A stretch of DNA of 64,000 nucleotides from assembly GCF_902801725.1 (NCBI RefSeq), contig NZ_CADCJB010000011.1, positions 1 through 64,000 on the forward strand, in the 5' to 3' direction. Each line of letters begins with the position of its first letter. The first letter of the stretch is position 1. Positions 39,570 through 48,252 of this stretch are shown piece by piece. A program made the translations under genes and the position numbers. The notes below the pieces were generated by a model. The model was not told where the DNA came from and did no database searches. It was given only the letters and a program-made list of their open reading frames with translations. The stretch comes from an uncultured Methanobrevibacter sp. (GTDB taxonomy: Archaea > Methanobacteriota > Methanobacteria > Methanobacteriales > Methanobacteriaceae).

Positions 39570-41461
39570 ATTTTATCTCCATTAATTTCTTCAGGACTTT
39601 TATAAGTAGGAACGCATTCTTTTAAAGTGTCTTTAATTTGGTCTTTGTCAGTAATGTCTTCATCAATCAATATTCTGAGTGAATCCAGTTTTTGCTCGAT
39701 GTCGCCCATTGTAAAATTCATAGGCTCTGTGATGAATATCTTTTCATGGTTGGTCTTTTCAAGATTTTCCTCATCCATAAGCAATTCTTCGTAAATCTTT
39801 TCTCCAGGTCTTAAACCTGTAATTTCAATATCTATATCCACTCCCAATTTCAGTCCGGACAGTTCAATAAGGCTTTTAGCCAAATCATATATTTTGACAG
39901 GCTCACCCATATTCAATACAAAGATTTCTCCACCTTTTGCATAGGTTATGGATTGCAAAACTAAAGCCACAGCTTCAGGTATTGTCATAAAGAATCTTGT
40001 AATGTCTTTATGGGTTACTGTTACAGGACCTCCTTCAGCGATCTGTTTTTTAAATAATGGTACAACAGATCCGTTACTTCCTAAAACATTACCGAAACGG
40101 ACAGCAACATATTCTGTTTCACTTTCCTTATCCTTTGCCTGGATAATCATTTCACATAGTCTTTTGGTAGCGCCCATTACGTTTGTCGGATTGACAGCCT
40201 TGTCGGTGGAAATCAGAATAAATCGTTTTGTTTTGTATTTGTCGCATGCATTGACCAGATTGTAAGTTCCGAACACGTTATTCTTGACAGCCTCTGAGGG
40301 GTTATTTTCCATTAGGGGAACATGCTTGTGGGCGGCTGCATGGAAAACAACATCTGGTGAAAATTCCTCAAACAAATCAAATATCCTCTGTTCATCCCTG
40401 ATGTTTGCAATAATCGCTTTTATATCATTATTAGGATATTTTGCTTTCAATTCTAATTCAATATTGTATAGGCTATTTTCATATATGTCTAGCATCAGTA
40501 GCTGTTTTGGGTCATGGAGCATTATCTGTCTGCAGAGCTCTTCTCCTATTGATCCGCCCCCACCGGTTACCAGGACTGTTTTTTCATGAATAAGACTTTT
40601 GATATTGTTGTTGTCTAATTCTACAGGGTCTCTTCCCAGCAAGTCTTCAATTTCAACATCTCTTAGGCTGTTGAATAGATTTTCCTCGGTAATCACTTCC
40701 CTCAAACTTGGGAGCACTTTTATTTCAGCACCGGTCTTGCTGCAGATTTCAAGAATTTCTTTTTTGTCATGGTTGCCTATGTTTACGATTGTGAAAAAAA
40801 TGGTGTCGATATTGTATTTGTGGCAAATTTTTTCAATATCATTTCTATTGCCTATAATTCTCACTCCCGCAACTGAGTATCCTCTGCGCTGTTTATTGTC
40901 ATCAATAATTCCTATAATTTCATATCTTCCTTTTAAAGTAGTATTTAAAGTTTTAATGATGTCGTTAGCGGAATATCCTCCTCCGATAATCAGCAGTTTC
41001 TTCTGGTTTTCAGGAGTGTAGTTCAATCCCTTATTTGCCATATCTGACAGCAGAACGTATTTAATGCCTATGCGCATTACAAATATTATGATACCAATTA
41101 TCAAACCAACGGCCAGATTGAATTTGATTGAAGGGTTTTTCATGTTAAATACGACTTCTTCGATTAGGGACACTATAATTATTGAAATAACTGAAAGGAT
41201 TACATATATTAGATAGTCTTGATTATTTTCATATCGGACAATGTTGGAATATCTTTTTGTAACTCTAAATACAATTTGAAATACGATAATTGCCAGTATT
41301 ATACTTATTATAAGTTCATTTCTTGTTACTGCACTTGTAGGATTCATTAAAAACGAATCTGTAATCAGCACGGATGCAAAGTAATATCCTAAAATGATTG
41401 CAATGCAATCAGCCAGCGGCAGTAAGATATTTCTGTATTTTCCTAACCTATCAATTTCCAT
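39566..41461 (-). CDS. CapD/FlaA1-family UDP-sugar dehydratase with N-terminal membrane domain
   Basis: A 631-residue protein: about four membrane helices (residues 10-140), a first Rossmann-like domain (LLIIGGGYSANDIIKTL, 155-270), then a short-chain dehydrogenase-type catalytic domain (VTGGGGSIGEELCRQI, STDKAVNPTNVMGATKR, RFGNVLGSNGS, GLRPGEKIYEELL). Such membrane-bound 4,6-dehydratases (PglF/WbpM type) start the pathway to diamino sugars from UDP-GlcNAc. It is coupled to the aminotransferase by a 4-base overlap. ATG 41461 chosen; TTG 41470 would add three residues. Confidence 0.9.
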   Translation of the reverse strand: MEIDRLGKYRNILLPLADCIAIILGYYFASVLITDSFLMNPTSAVTRNELIISIILAIIVFQIVFRVTKRYSNIVRYENNQDYLIYVILSVISIIIVSLIEEVVFNMKNPSIKFNLAVGLIIGIIIFVMRIGIKYVLLSDMANKGLNYTPENQKKLLIIGGGYSANDIIKTLNTTLKGRYEIIGIIDDNKQRRGYSVAGVRIIGNRNDIEKICHKYNIDTIFFTIVNIGNHDKKEILEICSKTGAEIKVLPSLREVITEENLFNSLRDVEIEDLLGRDPVELDNNNIKSLIHEKTVLVTGGGGSIGEELCRQIMLHDPKQLLMLDIYENSLYNIELELKAKYPNNDIKAIIANIRDEQRIFDLFEEFSPDVVFHAAAHKHVPLMENNPSEAVKNNVFGTYNLVNACDKYKTKRFILISTDKAVNPTNVMGATKRLCEMIIQAKDKESETEYVAVRFGNVLGSNGSVVPLFKKQIAEGGPVTVTHKDITRFFMTIPEAVALVLQSITYAKGGEIFVLNMGEPVKIYDLAKSLIELSGLKLGVDIDIEITGLRPGEKIYEELLMDEENLEKTNHEKIFITEPMNFTMGDIEQKLDSLRILIDEDITDKDQIKDTLKECVPTYKSPEEINGDKI

Positions 41462-41590
41462 CAAGACCAATCCTTCAATTAATGCTTTTTAAATAATAAC
41501 AATTATTAGTTTAAGCATTTCTATTTATGTAAAATGTTTAATATAAAATTAGTTATTTTGCATTTGTATTGCGGGTGAGGGGTCTTTTGA

Positions 41591-42451
41591 TTATTTTTTT
41601 CTGATGATCACTGCAGGCGTATGGGTTATGGAATCAAGAGTTTCAACGGTAACTTCGCTCATTTCAGTACCTAAAACTGATTTTACGCTATGTATTGTTT
41701 TCATTTCGGTTGAAAGTGATTTTTGATAATCCTCAGCAATATTTGCAAATTTCAGGCCATCTTCAACGCTGATTTTTTCACTGCAGCCCAACGGTGTTGA
41801 TCCCATGTTTTCGGATAATTGTCCCTTGAAATAACCGAAAAATCCTCTGTCCGCTTCAATTCCATCTATGGCTATTGGAAGGCCTGTAAAATATTTTCCG
41901 TTTTTCATATATGTCGCATCGGTATCGATTATCAGCACGCATACTTCCTTTCCAATTTCCTTTTTAATTTTTTTTGCAACTTTTTCGGGATTTTCCGGAA
42001 GCAATGAAACGCAGGTTCCAGGGGCATTGCTTAAGTCTATTCCAGCTTCTGAAGCAGGTTTTAACGCATGTTTCAATCCATATAACTGAAGTACAACTTC
42101 CTTATGTGCTTTTGTTTCTTCGGGCAATCTTCTAAGATTTTTTATAGTTCTCTTTTTGATTCCTAAGAGAGGTCCTAAAGCGTATCCCCAAAGATATTTG
42201 CTCCATACTGTTGTTAGGAATTTTGCTGTTAGCGATGGTGTGTATTCGGATTCATCAACCAGTCTGTTTTGGGAAACTGAAATTGGAGTTTCAGCAATTA
42301 CCAAATAATCTCCATCTTTCATTAGCTCCTTTGCGGGATTGATTATACAACTTAAATCTTCATTTGGCTTAATATATCCTGTTTCAATTGGAATTACAAT
42401 ATAATCTCCATTGATAACATGTTTTATATTTTGCAGTTCATCACTCATCAT
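41591..42451 (-). CDS. CofE-like F420-0:glutamate ligase family protein
   Basis: A 286-residue protein with the F420 ligase (CofE) fold. DYLVIAETPISVSQNRLVDESEYTPS matches the start of CofE, and the nucleotide/metal region appears as VCVLIIDTDATY...IAIDGIEADRGFFGYFKGQL. True CofE is about 250 residues and has a more conserved TDTFGRPWR segment, which is not seen here, so this may be a paralogue acting on a related gamma-glutamyl substrate rather than on coenzyme F420 itself. Divergent from the next gene. Confidence 0.68.
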   Translation of the reverse strand: MMSDELQNIKHVINGDYIVIPIETGYIKPNEDLSCIINPAKELMKDGDYLVIAETPISVSQNRLVDESEYTPSLTAKFLTTVWSKYLWGYALGPLLGIKKRTIKNLRRLPEETKAHKEVVLQLYGLKHALKPASEAGIDLSNAPGTCVSLLPENPEKVAKKIKKEIGKEVCVLIIDTDATYMKNGKYFTGLPIAIDGIEADRGFFGYFKGQLSENMGSTPLGCSEKISVEDGLKFANIAEDYQKSLSTEMKTIHSVKSVLGTEMSEVTVETLDSITHTPAVIIRKK

Positions 42452-42532
42452 AAAAATCTTTTAAAACTAGTTGTTCAATATAGTAATATAGTAAGTTACT
42501 TTTATTAAATATAATTTTGGAGAGTGTGTTAT

Positions 42533-43105
42533 ATGGCAAGAAAATTCATAACATATTTTGATAAAGAAGGTGAAGATTACACTGACGAACTCATTTCAGC
42601 TGTAAAAGATAAATTGGAATTGTGCGAAAACATTAAAACTATTGTTATCGCTTCTGCATCAGGTAAATCAGCATTGAAACTTGCTAAAGCAGTTGGCGAT
42701 AGGGTTAAAATAGTTAATGTTACACATCATTACGGCTTTAGCGGACCTAACGAATCCGACATATCAGAAGACATGATTAAAAAATTGGAGAATGTTGGAA
42801 TAGTAACCTACTTCGGATGTCATGCGTTCAGCGGTGCTGCAAGAGGAGTTACCAATAAATATGGCGGATACTCTCCATTGGATGTTGTTGCAGATACTTT
42901 CAGAATGTTTTCACATGGAATAAAGGTTTCTGCAGAAATTTCAATAATGGCTGCCGATGCTGGTTTGATTCCTGTCGGTGAAGAAATCATTGCTATTGGA
43001 GGAAGGGGTCACGGTGTTGACAGTGCAGTTATATTGACTCCGGCCAATGCTAAAAACTTATTTGATTTAAAATTCCATGAAATTATTGCAATGCCTAGAG
43101 ATTAA
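42533..43105 (+). CDS. Pyruvate kinase alpha/beta (C-terminal)-domain protein
   Basis: A 190-residue protein resembling the isolated C-terminal (alpha/beta) domain of pyruvate kinase. Visible: IVIASASGKSALKLAKAVGDRVKIVNVTHHYGF and AADAGLIPVGEEIIAIGGRGHGVDSAVILTPA. No catalytic barrel is present, so it cannot be a pyruvate kinase; a sensing or phosphate-binding role is likely. ATG 42533 has TTGGAGAGTG upstream; the earlier in-frame codon at 42524 overlaps this site. Confidence 0.8.
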   Translation: MARKFITYFDKEGEDYTDELISAVKDKLELCENIKTIVIASASGKSALKLAKAVGDRVKIVNVTHHYGFSGPNESDISEDMIKKLENVGIVTYFGCHAFSGAARGVTNKYGGYSPLDVVADTFRMFSHGIKVSAEISIMAADAGLIPVGEEIIAIGGRGHGVDSAVILTPANAKNLFDLKFHEIIAMPRD

Positions 43106-43232
43106 ATTTTAAATATAATGAAAATAAAATATATTTTTTCACATTATTTTTAAAAGTAGTTGCATTTAAATATTAGTAACAATAGAAATATTTAACAATT
43201 AATTTTAATAGCAGAGTATGTGGGGTTAATTT

Positions 43233-44369
43233 GTGAAATTTATAGATGATGCAATCAAAGAATCCGAACAAAGAATGGAAGAGAAAACACCGGAAAAAAT
43301 TTCTTCAGACATTGATGAAGAGCTTATTAATATAATGGATGGTGTTAAAACTAAAATTTTCGTTGTTGGTGCCGGTGGAGCAGGTAACAACACTATTTCA
43401 AGATTAAATGAAATGGGTATCGAAGGAGCAACAACAATTGCAGTAAATACTGATGCTCAAGATTTATTTTACTGTCAATCTAGTAAAAAAATATTATTAG
43501 GTAGAAAAACTTCAAAAGGATTAGGTGCAGGTGGAGAACCATCTGTCGGTGAAGAATGCGCCGAAGAAAGTGAAGATGAAATCAGAGAGGAATTGGAAGG
43601 TGCAGACATGGTATTTGTCACCTGCGGTCTCGGTGGAGGAACAGGTACAGGTTCAGCTCCAATTATCTCAAAATTATCTAAAAAATTAGGTGCATTAACT
43701 GTTGCTGTTGCAACATTACCATTTTCTGCTGAAGGAATTAAAAGAAGAGAAAATGCGGAGCAAGGTTTAGAAAAACTCCAAGAATCTGCAGACACTGTTA
43801 TTATTATTCCTAATGATAAATTATTAGATGTTGCACCAAACTTACCTTTAAACAAAGCTTTCATGGTTTCTGACGAAATTTTAGGAAGAGCAGTTAAAGG
43901 AATTACAGAATTAATTACTAAAAGAGGTCTTGTAAGTTTAGACTTTGCAGATATTAGAAGTATCATGACAGGATCTGGAATGGCTATGATTGGTATGGGT
44001 GAATCTGATTCTGGAGACAGAGCTTTAGAATCTGTACATGAAGCATTAAGCAGCCCATTATTAGATATTGATATTTCCAATGCTACTGGCGCATTAGTAA
44101 ACATATCTGGTAGTTCTGACTTAACATTACATGAAGCTGAAAAAATTGTCCAAGTTGTTGCTGATAAATTGGATCCTGAAGCTAACATTATTTGGGGTAC
44201 TCAAATTGACGAAAGTCTTCAAAATACTGTTAGGACCACTGTGGTTGTTTCAGGCATTAGTACTGATTATGATTCTGATAATGAACCAGATATTGAATAT
44301 GCTAATGATAATCAAGAATCCAGTTCAGCTAATGATCAATTAGACGATTTCATTGATGGAATTTTCTAA
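43233..44369 (+). CDS. ftsZ: Cell division GTPase FtsZ
   Basis: Tubulin-like GTPase that forms the division ring. The 378-residue protein has [15 protein letters not shown], the tubulin signature [14 protein letters not shown]-like TDAQDLF, the T7-like IIPNDKLL and SMNADFAD-equivalent [19 protein letters not shown]. It starts with GTG 43233 after TGTGGGGTTAATTT. The N-terminal 35 residues and the acidic C-terminal tail (DDFIDGIF) are extensions, the last probably an anchor-protein contact. First gene of the conserved ftsZ-secE-spt5-ribosomal-protein block. Confidence 0.95.
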   Translation: MKFIDDAIKESEQRMEEKTPEKISSDIDEELINIMDGVKTKIFVVGAGGAGNNTISRLNEMGIEGATTIAVNTDAQDLFYCQSSKKILLGRKTSKGLGAGGEPSVGEECAEESEDEIREELEGADMVFVTCGLGGGTGTGSAPIISKLSKKLGALTVAVATLPFSAEGIKRRENAEQGLEKLQESADTVIIIPNDKLLDVAPNLPLNKAFMVSDEILGRAVKGITELITKRGLVSLDFADIRSIMTGSGMAMIGMGESDSGDRALESVHEALSSPLLDIDISNATGALVNISGSSDLTLHEAEKIVQVVADKLDPEANIIWGTQIDESLQNTVRTTVVVSGISTDYDSDNEPDIEYANDNQESSSANDQLDDFIDGIF

Positions 44370-44502
44370 TTCTATCTTATTATTTTTTTTCAATAATGCA
44401 AACATTTATTAATGTTTAAAATAAAAATTATTTTATTACTATTATTTTATTATAATTCATTTAACTATGGTTTCATAGTTTTATTAATTTTGGGTATTTA
44501 AA

Positions 44503-44682
44503 ATGAATGTACAAGAACGTTTTGATAAATTTGTTAAAGACAGTAAAAGAGTATTAAAAGTATCAAGAAAACCAGATTGGCCAGAATACAAAGAATTGGC
44601 TAAAGTTACATCAATAGGTGTAATTATTATTGGTGTAATTGGTTTTGTTATAGTTTTACTCGGTTCATTAATTGGTTTATAG
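44503..44682 (+). CDS. secE: Protein translocase subunit SecE (Sec61-gamma)
   Basis: A 59-residue gene not long enough for routine ORF lists. Sequence pattern: amphipathic N-terminal half with KPDWPEYKELAKVT (the conserved RKPxxxEY/F segment of SecE) and one membrane helix (about residues 38-57). It clamps SecY in the membrane translocon. Its place between ftsZ and spt5 is the conserved archaeal order, which supports the call. Confidence 0.93.
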   Translation: MNVQERFDKFVKDSKRVLKVSRKPDWPEYKELAKVTSIGVIIIGVIGFVIVLLGSLIGL

Positions 44683-44814
44683 AACTTTAAATCATTTCTT
44701 AATCCAAATTTAAATTATAATAGAATTTTGTAATAATCTTATCTTTTTGATTTTAGATTTTTATCATTGAGTTAAATCTATAATCATCTATATGATATTA
44801 TTAGAACCTAGGGA

Positions 44815-44949
44815 AGATGGGGGATAGCTTAGTCAATTTTCACATTTTTGTGAATTACCTAAGAATCTGCAATTTATTGCAGGCTTCAAATAACTTTTAA
44901 CTTAATGTATGATTTTATTAACTAGTAAATTGAAATAGGTGAATTTTGC
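44815..44949 (+). promoter_or_regulatory. Structured 5' leader of the spt5-ribosomal protein operon
   Basis: Downstream of a TATA-like TCTATATGATATT (about 44787-44799). The leader holds CTTAG (44828-44832)/CTAAG (44859-44863) enclosing TTCAC (44839-44843)/GTGAA (44850-44854), and a second hairpin CTGCAA (44867-44872)/TTGCAG (44877-44882). It is followed by GGTGA before spt5. Possible autoregulatory or anti-termination element; alternatively just a folded leader. Confidence 0.45.
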
Positions 44950-45420
44950 ATGGAAGATACTAATAGTTCCATATATGCTCTTAAGACCTCTGCAGGTCAA
45001 GAAAGGAATGTTGCTAGACTTTTAGCTCGTAAAGCTAGAACTATTGATGGTATAGGCATTTCTTCAATTCTTGTTCCGGAATCTTTAAAAGGGTATATTT
45101 TAGTTGAATCTTCAACAAAAATAGATCTTAGGAACCCTGACTTAAAAGTACAGCATTTAAGAGGGGTTGTAGAAGGTAATGTTGGTATTACTTTCGAAGA
45201 AGTAAAAAGATTCTTAAAGCCAGAGCCAATTATTTCCTCTATTCAGAAAGGAAGTATTGTTGAGCTTATTTCTGGACCGTTTAAAGGTGAAAGAGCGAAA
45301 GTGGTTCGTATTGATGAATCACGTGAAGAAGTCGTTCTAGAGTTGATAGAAGCAGCAGTACCTATTCCGGTTACTGTTAAAGCTGATCAAATTAGAATAA
45401 TTCAAAAGGAGGCTGACTGA
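44950..45420 (+). CDS. spt5: Transcription elongation factor Spt5 (NusG homologue)
   Basis: A 156-residue archaeal Spt5. The NGN domain occupies residues 8-95 ([34 protein letters not shown]) and the KOW domain 100-150 ([33 protein letters not shown]). It closes the RNA polymerase clamp with Spt4 and couples transcription to ribosomes. It is located as usual between secE and L11; its TGA stop overlaps the L11 ATG (TGATG). Confidence 0.95.
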   Translation: MEDTNSSIYALKTSAGQERNVARLLARKARTIDGIGISSILVPESLKGYILVESSTKIDLRNPDLKVQHLRGVVEGNVGITFEEVKRFLKPEPIISSIQKGSIVELISGPFKGERAKVVRIDESREEVVLELIEAAVPIPVTVKADQIRIIQKEAD

Positions 45421-45789
45421 TGGCTAAAGATACAGTCGAAGTTCTTATCGAAGAAAGTGCCTGTAAAAGTTATCATTGATAGAGATACTAAAGATTTCGA
45501 AATCGAAATTGGTACTCCACCAACAACTGCGCTTATCATGGAAGAATTAGGCATCGAAAAAGCTTCTCATGAACCAGGTTTAGATATCGTTAATGATTTA
45601 CCGATTGAAACCGCTTTAAAAATCGCAAGAATGAAATTCGATTCATTACTCGCAAACGATTACAAAGCAGGTGTCAAAGAGGTTATGGGAACCTGTGTAA
45701 GTATGGGATTATCTGTTGATGGTAAAGACCCAAGAGAAGCACAAAAAGCAGTAGATGCTGGAGAATATGATGATATCTTAGTAGAATAG
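45420..45789 (+). pseudogene. rpl11: Ribosomal protein L11, broken by an internal deletion
   Basis: ATG 45420 opens [11 protein letters not shown], the normal archaeal L11 start, but the frame stops after 19 codons. In another frame the gene resumes at about 45455 with [18 protein letters not shown] and runs correctly to DDILVE. Compared with the usual length of about 160 residues, roughly 38 residues (the GKATPGPPLGPAIGP...MMQVVEEI region) are absent, a loss of about 113 bp that shifts the frame. The junction reads ATCGAAG/AAAGTGCC. Functional L11 is expected, so assembly or sequencing error is the most likely cause; see findings. A 110-residue product from GTG 45457 would lack the N-terminal domain. 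Confidence 0.9.
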
Positions 45790-45940
45790 ATATCGTTTTT
45801 AAAATTTAATTTAAGTTAATTACACAGTGTATATGATGTTATAATTATGTTATAATTGATATACTGTTTTTAATTCATGCAATCGTTTAAGAATTTTTTT
45901 CTTAGTAATCGATACTCATGAAACCAAAAAAAGAAATCCA

Positions 45941-45963
45941 ATGAACAATATGTTCATGGGGGA
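45941..45963 (+). promoter_or_regulatory. Stem-loop just upstream of the L1 ribosome-binding site
   Basis: ATGAACA (45941-45947) and TGTTCAT (45951-45957) form a 7-bp stem over loop ATA, directly followed by the L1 ribosome-binding sequence GGGGGAT. L1 autoregulates translation in some methanogens by binding its own message; this hairpin is a candidate but lacks a proven L1 site match. Confidence 0.35.
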
Positions 45964-45968
45964 TAAAT

Positions 45969-46607
45969 ATGACACAAGATGTAGTAAACGCGGTGAAGGA
46001 GGCTAAAGAACAATCAAAGCCGAGAAACTTCACTGAGTCCGTAGATATTATTATTAATATCCGTGACTTAGATGTCAAAAAGCCAGAAAATAGGTTTAAT
46101 GAGGAAGTTACTCTTCCTAAAGGCCGTGGCAAAGATGTTAAAATCGGAGTCATTGCTGATGGGGAACTCATTGTTCAAGCTAAAAATGCTGGTCTTGACG
46201 TTGTCGTTAACAAACCTGATTTAGAAGAGTTAGGAAAAGACAGAAAAGCTGCTAAAAAAATGGCAAACTCTGTTGATTTCTTTGTAGCTCAAGCTGATAT
46301 GATGCCACTCGTTGGTAGATTCTTAGGTCCAGTTCTTGGTCCTCGTGGAAAAATGCCAAAACCAGTGCCAGCTAGTATCAAACTTGATCCTCTTTTAGAC
46401 AGATTACAAAGTACTGTTAAAGTTGGTGTAAAACAACAAGCAAGTATTCAAATTGTTGTTGGAAGCCAAGACATGTCAGACGAAGATATAGCTGAAAATG
46501 TGGAAACTGTTCTTACAGTCTTAGACCGCAATTTAGAAAAAGGAAGAAGTCAAATCAAGTCCATGTTTATAAAAACAACTATGGGACCAGTAGTGAGGGT
46601 GATCTAA
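45969..46607 (+). CDS. rpl1: 50S ribosomal protein L1
   Basis: A 212-residue L1, typical archaeal length. Two-domain L1 fold: [18 protein letters not shown]-type segment (here [16 protein letters not shown]), then [18 protein letters not shown], the diagnostic L1 motif. Binds 23S rRNA at the L1 stalk and frequently controls its own operon. The stop overlaps the L10 ATG (TAATG), giving coupled translation. Confidence 0.96.
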   Translation: MTQDVVNAVKEAKEQSKPRNFTESVDIIINIRDLDVKKPENRFNEEVTLPKGRGKDVKIGVIADGELIVQAKNAGLDVVVNKPDLEELGKDRKAAKKMANSVDFFVAQADMMPLVGRFLGPVLGPRGKMPKPVPASIKLDPLLDRLQSTVKVGVKQQASIQIVVGSQDMSDEDIAENVETVLTVLDRNLEKGRSQIKSMFIKTTMGPVVRVI

Positions 46608-47617
46608 TGGCTCATGTTGCTGAATGGAAAAAGGAAGAAGTTAAAGAGCTTTCTGGGATTATTGGCGAATACGATGTAATTGGTATTGTCGATTTATTAA
46701 ACATTCCTGCAAAACAGCTCCAAGAAATGAGAAAATCTCTCAAAGGCAAAGCTGTTATCAGAATGTCCAAAAAGAATCTCATTGATTTAGCTCTTGAAGA
46801 TTGTAATGCTGATAAAAACAATATTGTTGATTTATCTGGACATATGGAAGGTCAAATTGCACTTATTGCAACCGAAATGAACCCTTTCAAATTATACAAA
46901 ATATTAGAAGACAGCAAAACTTCAGCTCCTGCAAAACCAGGAACTATTGCTCCTGATGATATTGTTGTACCTGAAGGGGACACCGGATTTGAACCAGGTC
47001 CATTCTTAGGTGAATTACAACAAGTTGGAATTCCTGCAAAAATCGATAAAGGTAAAATCTGCGTACAAAAAGAAACTGTTGTTGTTGCAGCAGGTGAAGA
47101 AGTATCTAAACAAGTAGCGGCTACCTTATCCAGGATGGATATTAATCCAATGGAAGTGGGAATTGATTTAAAAGCAGTATACGAAGAAGGATCAGTCTAT
47201 ACTTCAGACGTACTCGCAATCGACGAAGAACAAACATTAGCAGATGTACAAAAAGCATTTTCAGGTGCATTCAACTTGTCTGTTAATGCAGCTATACCTA
47301 CTACAAAAACTATTTCCGCAATATTATCTCTCGCACATACCAGAGCTGTCAGCGTTGGTGTAGAAGGAGCTATATTGACTTCCAAAACTTCAGAACCAAT
47401 TCTTGGTCTTGTAAATGCTAGAATGTTAGCTATTGCTTCTGCAATTGCTGATAAAGAAGGCGCAATTGACGATGAATTAGCAGATAAACTTTCCAATGTT
47501 GCTGTAGCAGCCGCTCCAGTAGTGGAAGAGGAAGTTGTTGAAGAAGAGGAAGAAGAGGAAGAAGAAGAAAGTAGTGAAGAAGAAGCAGCAGCTGGGTTAG
47601 GAGCTCTCTTCGGTTAA
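46607..47617 (+). CDS. rpl10: 50S ribosomal protein L10 (P0 stalk protein)
   Basis: A 336-residue archaeal P0/L10. N-terminal rRNA-binding domain ([23 protein letters not shown]), insertion domain with [21 protein letters not shown], helical spine binding L12 dimers, and an acidic tail of glutamates ending [10 protein letters not shown]. The tail matches the end of L12, as in archaeal/eukaryal stalk proteins, and recruits elongation factors. GGTGATCTAATG: good ribosome-binding site just before the ATG. Intact, unlike its neighbours L11 and L12. Confidence 0.96.
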   Translation: MAHVAEWKKEEVKELSGIIGEYDVIGIVDLLNIPAKQLQEMRKSLKGKAVIRMSKKNLIDLALEDCNADKNNIVDLSGHMEGQIALIATEMNPFKLYKILEDSKTSAPAKPGTIAPDDIVVPEGDTGFEPGPFLGELQQVGIPAKIDKGKICVQKETVVVAAGEEVSKQVAATLSRMDINPMEVGIDLKAVYEEGSVYTSDVLAIDEEQTLADVQKAFSGAFNLSVNAAIPTTKTISAILSLAHTRAVSVGVEGAILTSKTSEPILGLVNARMLAIASAIADKEGAIDDELADKLSNVAVAAAPVVEEEVVEEEEEEEEEESSEEEAAAGLGALFG

Positions 47618-47678
47618 ATTAATTAATTAAAATTTTTATTATTAATAAACTAACACTTAAAAAACTAATGGTGATAAC

Positions 47679-47838
47679 ATGGAATATATATATGCGGCAA
47701 TGATTTTGCACAGTGCAGAAAAAGATATTAACGAAGAAAATGTTAAAAGTATTATTGAAGGAAGAGGAAGAAGAAGAGGAAGAAGAAGAAGCTTCTGAAG
47801 AAGAAGCAGCAGCTGGATTAGGTGCTCTCTTCGGATAG
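47679..47838 (+). pseudogene. rpl12: Ribosomal protein L12 (P1), broken by an internal deletion
   Basis: ATG 47679 with GGTGAT just upstream opens MEYIYAAMILHSAEKDINEE, the standard L12 N-terminal dimerisation segment. After SIIEG the frame continues as arginine-rich RGRRRGRRR and stops, while another frame carries the expected acidic tail ending [15 protein letters not shown]. About 50 residues (the rest of the N-terminal domain and the alanine-rich hinge) are missing and the frame is shifted. L12 is essential, so this is probably an assembly artefact; see findings. Confidence 0.9.
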
Positions 47839-47868
47839 ATTTTTTAATCTATCACCTTTCTTTTTTTT
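47834..47868 (+). terminator. Intrinsic terminator of the ribosomal protein operon
   Basis: GATAGATT (47834-47841) pairs with AATCTATC (47846-47853) over a TTTT loop and is followed by ACCTTTC and eight or more Ts. The stem overlaps the L12 stop codon. Confidence 0.7.
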
Positions 47869-48252
47869 ATATTGCTTGTTTTTAAATTAATTTCATAGAC
47901 GACCTATTTTTTTCTTGTTTAAACGATTACTTTTTTTTAATGATTTATAATTCAATAAAAATTTCTAATAAACTCTTTTTTTCCTCGCCAGGCGAAAAAT
48001 CATAATAAAATAGGATTTCATGTTCATATCAACAAAAAAAATAACTGTTCAAAGTAATATTATTTTTTTCGTAAAGATTCAAACAAAATAGATTTATCTG
48101 AACTAATTTTCACCAAGTTTAAATATTATTCAACACTATATAAAGATTAGAGTTTAATTTATATCATTTTCATTTATGTAATTCATCTTTGACTTATGTA
48201 ATAGTGGTACTCTTGCTTATCATTGATAAAACTCAAAATGGGAGAAATTAAT
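47869..48252 (+). promoter_or_regulatory. Promoter region of the secreted hydrolase gene with direct repeats
   Basis: This gene-free stretch is very AT-rich. It holds a TATA box CACTATATAAAGAT (about 48133-48146), predicting transcription start near 48165, and two direct repeats TTATGTAAT at 48174-48182 and 48194-48202, exactly 20 bp apart, just downstream of that start. GGGAG lies 8 bases before the ATG. A short GC-rich palindrome TCGCCAGGCGA lies near 47987. No RNA gene or coding frame is seen. Confidence 0.5.

Noticed and set aside
44820-44895. tRNA-like start GGGGATAGCTTAGTC in the spt5 leader
   Set aside because: No matching acceptor 3' strand, anticodon arm or T arm; treated as a leader structure.
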